The notes below the pieces were generated by a model. That model saw nothing but the letters and a program-made list of their open reading frames with translations, was not told the origin of the DNA and did no database searches. From positions 30,386,620 through 30,450,619 of the forward strand of contig NC_049979.1 of the NCBI RefSeq assembly GCF_000003815.2: a stretch of DNA of 64,000 bases. The letters run 5' to 3'. Origin of the DNA: Branchiostoma floridae. Taxonomy: Eukaryota; Chordata; Leptocardii; Amphioxiformes; Branchiostomatidae. The position numbers and the translations under genes are program-made. Below are positions 59,516-64,000 of this stretch, piece after piece; within the stretch, counting starts at the first letter, position 1, and every line of letters begins with the position of its first letter.

Positions 59516-60069
59516 AACGCATAGCACGGTTACATTTGTCAAAAACTAATCTGGGCATCTATTGATTGACTACATATGACTTATATTTCCAACTTGAACA
59601 GGATATTGATCAATCAGATGTATGGTTAACTGAATGCACGCTACTGATTCTAGCTCACTATATACACAAACTGTAAGACCTTTGGGATACATTGAATACC
59701 TGTGAAATTTCCCAAGCCCAATCTTTTACAAGATCATCAATTATATACCACTCAGCTGTTTGTTCTTTCGTATCTTCAACCCGACATGAGTTCCTGTTGT
59801 CCATTGGCCAGTATGAAGACGTTGCAAGTTATAAGCAGAGGTGGGCAGGTAAGTTTGAGGCTTTAAACTATTAAATGTCATGATATGCCAGTAAAAAATT
59901 AAAACCTAGTTTTGCCAGAAACTGAAACTTAATAATATAGTTTGTACTTACCAAAGGACCGTCCCACTTATTATCATTATTATCATTTCTTTATTTCAGG
60001 CTCTAACTGGCCCATAGGACACATGGACAAACATAAAAAAACATACAATATGTACAACATTTTAGACCA

Positions 60070-61071
60070 TCATGAAGATATTATGACTAAGTATAGAGGC
60101 GCCGCCAGAGGTTGGGGAAGAAAGAATTCTGGTAAAAAGAGCACAGACTGCACAATGGTATTGGATGAATTGAAAAGCCTATTTACAAATGAAAGGCACT
60201 GTTTACGCCTTCTGGCGTCGAAGGTATCCGTATTGTTAAATACAAACATTTCACTTGCGCTACAAGATCTAGGAAAATTCATTATTATACGGAAACAATT
60301 GTTGTAAGCAATGCGACATTTCGACAGAACATTCGAACGAAAAGAATTCCATAACTGCGCACCAAAGAGTTGGGAGCAGTGAGATATGAACAGTGTTTTC
60401 TTAATAGTAGGTGAACACAGACAAAATTTTCGAATTATAGTATTTGCACGACAATACAGACCCCTTAGCTGGGCGAGAATACAGTCATCATCACTCAGTC
60501 TGTCATTAATAGCAATTCCAAGGTATACAAATGATGTCACAAATCTCAAACACTCTCCATACAGTTTGATCGACGGGAGCGGATATAGAAGTGGCAAACT
60601 AGCACTCGGGAAGTACATACAGCATGTCTTGTTCACATTGAATAACAAATCATTTTCTAAACCAAAGTCCTCACAAGTACTTACAAGATTTTGCAGAGAC
60701 TTGAGGCTAGGGCATAACAAAGACATGTCGTCAGCGTAAAAAAGATGGTTCACAAGAAAGCCTCCTATATAGCAACCTACTTTAGTACTGCTGAGTCTCG
60801 AACTTAAGTCATTAATATATACATTGAATAATAGTGGGGATAGAAGACTCCCTTGCCTTACACCATTTGATACATAAAAGCTGGGAGACAAAACATTGTT
60901 CCATCTAATACACATTGTCTGGTTCTGGTACCAGTAAACCAGAAACATCACCAAATACACCGGCACATTTCTGTCAAGGAGTTTCTTAAATAGAGTCCAG
61001 TGGTTTACCCTATCGAAAGCCTTGGAGGCGTCCAAGAAACAAGCAAAAACTGGCGAACCGAGACCCCGGTA
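60070..61071 (-). pseudogene. LINE reverse transcriptase, catalytic and C-terminal part
   Basis: The frame gives about 321 residues from 61035. The DASKAFDRVNH motif (first catalytic aspartate), GVRQGSLLSP and FYADDM (catalytic pair) are all present in order, followed by the thumb/C-terminal region and a stop at 60070. This part is itself intact, but it is cut off from the N-terminal fingers by an insertion at 61086-61233, so no full protein can be made. Role in the family: target-primed reverse transcription of the element RNA. Confidence 0.92.
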
Positions 61072-61085
61072 GTACTCAATTGTCT

Positions 61086-61233
61086 ACGCCAAAAATAGTT
61101 ACTCAAGCAACTGGATATGGTACTACGGACCTTTTTCCAGAATTCTCTAGTATGGCCGGTCAAAACCATATCCAGTTGCTTGAGTAACTATTTTTGGCGT
61201 ATCTTATTACCTGGATGTCTAATCTACATCGAC
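61086..61233. mobile_element. 148-bp insertion with 35-bp inverted repeat and 14-bp target duplication
   Basis: Flanked by GTACTCAATTGTCT at 61072-61085 and 61234-61247. The arms 61086-61120 and 61166-61200 are perfect reverse complements (starting ACGCCAAAAATAG). The loop includes 41 bases (61119-61159) identical to 61814-61854 of the same LINE. The remaining 33 bp (61201-61233) follow the second arm. It splits the RT reading frame. Confidence 0.93.
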
Positions 61234-61247
61234 GTACTCAATTGTCT

Positions 61248-61633
61248 GTTTTAAAGTAAACACACACATGTCGAGTCCCTGTCCACGTTTAAAACCAAAT
61301 TGATGAGCAGTGGTTTGAAGATATGGCTCTAGCCTGTTCAATAAAACGGCCTCCAGAACTTTGGATAAGTTACCCGTGCAAGGGCAATTGGTCTATAATT
61401 ATCACTACTAGAAATATTACCAGATTTGCTTTTAAGCACCGGGATTATGGTAGTATCTAATATAATTTTCGGAATGAAGTTATGGACAAGCGTGGCTGAA
61501 AACAATAGTGATATGCATATGCTAAGTTAAGGCCCCGCATATTTCAGGTGTTCATTACTTATTTCGTCAGACCCAAACGCTTTCCCATTGGGCAAATTTC
61601 TCATTATGTCATATATTTCCACAGCAAAGATTT
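61248..61633 (-). pseudogene. LINE reverse transcriptase, N-terminal part (frameshifted)
   Basis: Minus-strand translation in parts shows NYRPIAL, a typical fingers motif of LINE RTs, and later a QFGF-like stretch, with frame changes between them. No single frame stays open. It joins the linker upstream (61634-62029) and the insertion downstream. Confidence 0.75.
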
Positions 61634-62029
61634 TCATCCTTGTATCAAATTCAAAAGGCAACCTGTCGACAGATCAGACATCACAGCAGGTCTATGCACC
61701 TCACTATTAACAGAGTTCAGCAATTTATCAAAATGACTCTTCCACATGTCTGCAATCTTGTCAGCCCCAGAGCAACCATCTATAGTGTTAGGCATTACAG
61801 AATGAGAGGATTTGGTACTACGGACCTTTTTCCAGAATTCTCTAGTATGGCCGGCATTGAAACTTTTCGCAGTCGAGTCGGCTCTTGCCCTGTTTTCCTC
61901 CTGTTTACACTGTCTTAGGGCGTACTTAAATTTTGCCCTGGCTTTATTCATTAAGGAGAAAATGGGACCTGAGCGAGGGCGGCCACTTTCCCTCCAAAGA
62001 ATGTAGGCCTCACGTGCAGCCGTATGCAA
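61634..62029 (-). pseudogene. LINE ORF2 linker between endonuclease and RT
   Basis: 131 residues, rich in charged residues (ALRQCKQEENRARADS, EFWKKVRSTKSS, MWKSHFDKLLNS), matching the usual linker between APE and RT in such elements. Residues FWKK, IADMWKSHF and similar are common there. The frame is open but ends at a stop before the RT. Confidence 0.82.
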
Positions 62030-62198
62030 ATCCTTAACAACCTCATTCTATCCAGGGACAGGTTTAAAGGAATTGCAACACGTTCTTTGAGTTATAGTGG
62101 AATTTGCAGAATCTTTTAGAGTGGCAATTAATTGGCAGGTAAACAGGTTCAGGGCATTAGTATGCGCTTGATCCTGACGATTCGGATCCTTACAAATC

Positions 62199-62298
62199 NN
62201 NNNNNNNNNNNNNNNNNNNNNNNNNNNNNNNNNNNNNNNNNNNNNNNNNNNNNNNNNNNNNNNNNNNNNNNNNNNNNNNNNNNNNNNNNNNNNNNNNN
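62199..62298. other. Assembly gap (100 N) inside the LINE
   Basis: Run of N between the endonuclease and linker segments. Confidence 0.98.
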
Positions 62299-63129
62299 TT
62301 CGACAGAAAACTGTCCACAGATAAATGATACATGTCTACTTGGCCTGGCACCGCCCTGGCCCAGTCAGTGATTTTGCGAGGAATCTCAGAGTATGCAGCC
62401 TTAGCTATGGCTTGTAAATTTGCATCTAAAGAGATACAAAGTGAAAAGTGATCAGAGGAGACAAAATCGTGCAACACTGGAATATTGTTAATGTTTTGGT
62501 GAGCCGTGTCACTTGCCAGACAGTGATCGATCCATGATGTAGAAGCATGGACATCACTGAGGTAATGTAAGAGTCGGCAGGAAGAAGTTCCCTGTCAGAG
62601 TAGTGTAATCCAGATTCCTCGCAAAATTTCTGTAACAATACACCAAATCTACTTGTAGGGGAGGCATTAAAATCGCCCAAGTTGCATACGAATTATAATC
62701 ATCCAGGAGTGCCTCAAGTTTACCCAGCTTCTCAAGAAAAGAGTCAGTATTAGCTGGCATATCACAAGGCATATAGACACATACACAAATTAATTGACAT
62801 CCATTCAAATCTATTCTAACAGCTATGAGACTATCATCATCGATGTCTACAGGAGATATGACAGAAGATAGGGTCTTTCTCCAAAAGATCCCCACTCCCC
62901 CATACGGGCGTCATTGCAGCACCCCTGCTTCAACATTTACTGGCGACTTCCCTGAGGCCATAAACTCAGGAATAATACTGCTTAGAAAAGGAATATCATC
63001 AGGCAGAAGCCAATGTTCTTGTAACATAATAATGTCATTTGATTCATACAGACTTTTGATTGTTCCAACGGAGTTTTTGACAGAAGGACAGTTATACGAT
63101 ACAATCCGCATTTTCTGTTTCAAGTCCAT
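62299..63129 (-). pseudogene. LINE ORF2 apurinic/apyrimidinic-type endonuclease domain
   Basis: Starts at ATG 63129 with MRIVSYNC (first APE motif), then LQEHWL (catalytic glutamate). A stop at about 62911 lies within otherwise continuous sequence (RPYGGVGIFWRK follows in the same frame). GDFN appears in a different frame at about 62680, and SDHF in a third at about 62455. So there is one stop and at least two frameshifts. The family role is first-strand nicking at the target. Confidence 0.9.
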
Positions 63130-63131
63130 GG

Positions 63132-63521
63132 TTAAAAAGTGGAAGAGCGTCGCCTACTGTGAAAGCGGCGCACTAGGATCCCACATGGCCAGAACGATGG
63201 GGACAGGACTTCCGATACAGCATTGTTGTCAACACGGAACGAAGAATACTCATCGTATTTTGTCGTCAGTTTATTACAGGTCACTGAGCATTTCTGCGAC
63301 AAGTTATCAGTCAAGTAACTTTCAACATCCTGAGTCAGTGTGTCCGGTTCAAGGCGTGTCACAAAGATCTCCGCTGGTCTTGACTTAACCGCAGACAGAC
63401 TGGTACCCACCACTGCCCTGGACCTCTGCTTCTTTCTCTGCACCAGGCGGAAGCCTGCATACCTGCATACCATCTTTAGTCGAGGGAGGAGTGGACTCCT
63501 GTAGTGGACTGATCTTGTCAC
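63132..63521 (-). pseudogene. LINE ORF1, C-terminal part
   Basis: 129-residue frame with EIFVTRLEPDTLTQDVESYL, then KYDEYSSFRV and SPSFWPCGILVRRF. This block occurs at the C terminus of ORF1 proteins in CR1-like and related LINEs of invertebrates and probably binds RNA. Its stop (63132-63134) is two bases from the ORF2 ATG. The frame is cut off upstream near 63530, where a different LINE fragment begins, so the N terminus is missing or lies beyond it. Confidence 0.75.
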
Positions 63522-63534
63522 TTCAGGTCATCGG

Positions 63535-63789
63535 CTAGGCATTCTCATACATCAGATGGCTCCAGTGTTTGTCTAGTTGGTTTTTGAATTGGTTCACTGT
63601 CTTACTGCTCACCACTTTCTCTGGCAGGGAGTTCCAGTTATTTACTACTCTTGTGCTAAAACCCTGGGCTCTCAACCTCGACTTAGCAAGGGGAATCTTT
63701 AACTTTAGACTGTGCCCTCTTGTTGTTGTGTTTTCCGCCCTCTCAAAGAAGGTGTATGCCCGAACTCTCTCAGAGTCCCTCAGAGTCAA
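63535..63789 (-). pseudogene. C-terminal end of another LINE reverse transcriptase
   Basis: 84 residues ending in a natural stop, with TRGHSLKLKIP and FSTRVVNNWNSLPEKVV...FKNQLDKHW, the characteristic tail of CR1/L2-type RT polyproteins. It lies upstream of ORF1 of the 60-63.5 kb LINE but belongs to a different family. The left edge abuts ORF1 sequence directly. Confidence 0.88.
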
Positions 63790-64000
63790 GGTCAGAAGCC
63801 CTCAGAGTCAAGGTCACTTTGTCCACCAGCTGAGGTGGACTGCGGTCGGACTCCTGCCCTGGAGCCACGACGTCGGGATGTCTGCGATGACTTTGTGGCA
63901 GGCGCCCTCTCCACCTGCCGACCAGAGACGCCCGCGTGCAGGGATTTAGGGATAGTCTCCGGGCAGGTGTCCGACACGGCATCGGCGTAGGATTCCTTCG
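63790..64000 (-). other. GC-rich sequence, possible ORF1 N-terminal part
   Basis: Minus frames give GVSGRQVE, SSQTSRRRGSRAGVRPQST and GGQSDLDSEG, a style seen in ORF1-like disordered regions, but I cannot place it. CCCTCAGAGTCAAGGTCA occurs twice in tandem (about 63778-63795 and 63799-63816) at the junction with the RT fragment. Confidence 0.35.

Larger units (their letters stand above)
58485..59970 (+). repeat. ~2.1-kb tandem duplication, copy 2
   Basis: Second copy of 56403-57888. The TG microsatellite (59096-59166) is longer and 10-20-bp indels occur near the right end. It is interrupted at CCCACTTA (59970) by the 3' end of a minus-strand LINE. Confidence 0.92.
59971..63530 (-). mobile_element. 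Decayed non-LTR retrotransposon (CR1/L2-type LINE)
   Basis: Minus-strand order: ORF1 C-terminal part (63521-63132), ORF2 start (63129), APE endonuclease, gap (62199-62298), linker (62029-61634), reverse transcriptase (about 61633-60070) and a ~100-bp 3' UTR ending in a short ATAATG-type tail at 59971. ORF1 stop and ORF2 start are two bases apart. ORF2 carries at least one in-frame stop, two frameshifts in the endonuclease and a 148-bp insertion in the RT, so it is dead. The insertion point is the CCCACTTA site of the second 2.1-kb duplicate. Clade assignment rests on the domain set and motif style only. Confidence 0.88.

Noticed and set aside
62825-63388. 187-residue plus-strand frame
   Set aside because: It is antisense to the LINE endonuclease and ORF1, whose motifs are clear on the minus strand.

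Overview
The window reads as a non-coding-rich stretch of an invertebrate animal chromosome. There is one gene with five spliced exons, GT-AG introns, tRNA-derived SINEs, a LINE with APE and reverse transcriptase domains, many MITEs and seven runs of N (scaffold gaps). The repeat types (a CTGTAAATGCAG MITE, a SINE with a long conserved body, a CR1/L2-type LINE) and a C14orf93-like gene suggest an invertebrate deuterostome, most likely amphioxus (Branchiostoma). That assignment is inference. No bacterial-style operons, rRNA, functional tRNA or CRISPR were seen.

Layout. 1-2.3 kb: a ~78-bp satellite (S1) interrupted by a TTAA-type MITE and a SINE. 2.3-5 kb: two copies of a short tRNA-derived SINE, one with an exact 30-bp target duplication, and a CTTAAR-rich repeat. 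5.07-7.3 kb: three tandem units (~894 bp) with YY1-like motifs, directly upstream of the gene. 7.63-10.36 kb: an intact five-exon gene for a 306-residue protein (coiled coil, basic and acidic patches, C14orf93-like order of motifs). 10.5-12.5 kb: a SINE, a CTTAAR repeat and AT-rich DNA. 12.5-29 kb: a ~16-kb S1 array, all in one orientation, broken up by MITEs that inserted at TTAA or similar sites, including a multi-level nest at 20.5-24.8 kb. 29-42 kb: AT-rich DNA with three other tandem families. 42-56 kb: old, collinear duplicated non-coding blocks and no recognisable gene. 56.4-60 kb: a ~2.1-kb tandem duplication. 60-63.5 kb: a decayed minus-strand LINE that inserted in the second duplicate. 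63.5-64 kb: a piece of another LINE.

The most notable signal is in the TTAA-site MITEs. At least three families with different termini share an internal layout: a palindromic RFX-type X-box (GTTGCCATGGCAAC), then about 150 bp, then ATGCTAAT, 4 bp, a CRE (TGACGTCA), 12-14 bp, and a YY1-like AAGATGGCGG. The order and spacing hold in several elements. I infer either shared descent from one autonomous transposon or a retained regulatory cassette. One element copy (18402-19341) preserves empty sites for two insertions in its sister copy, which proves those insertions from sequence alone.
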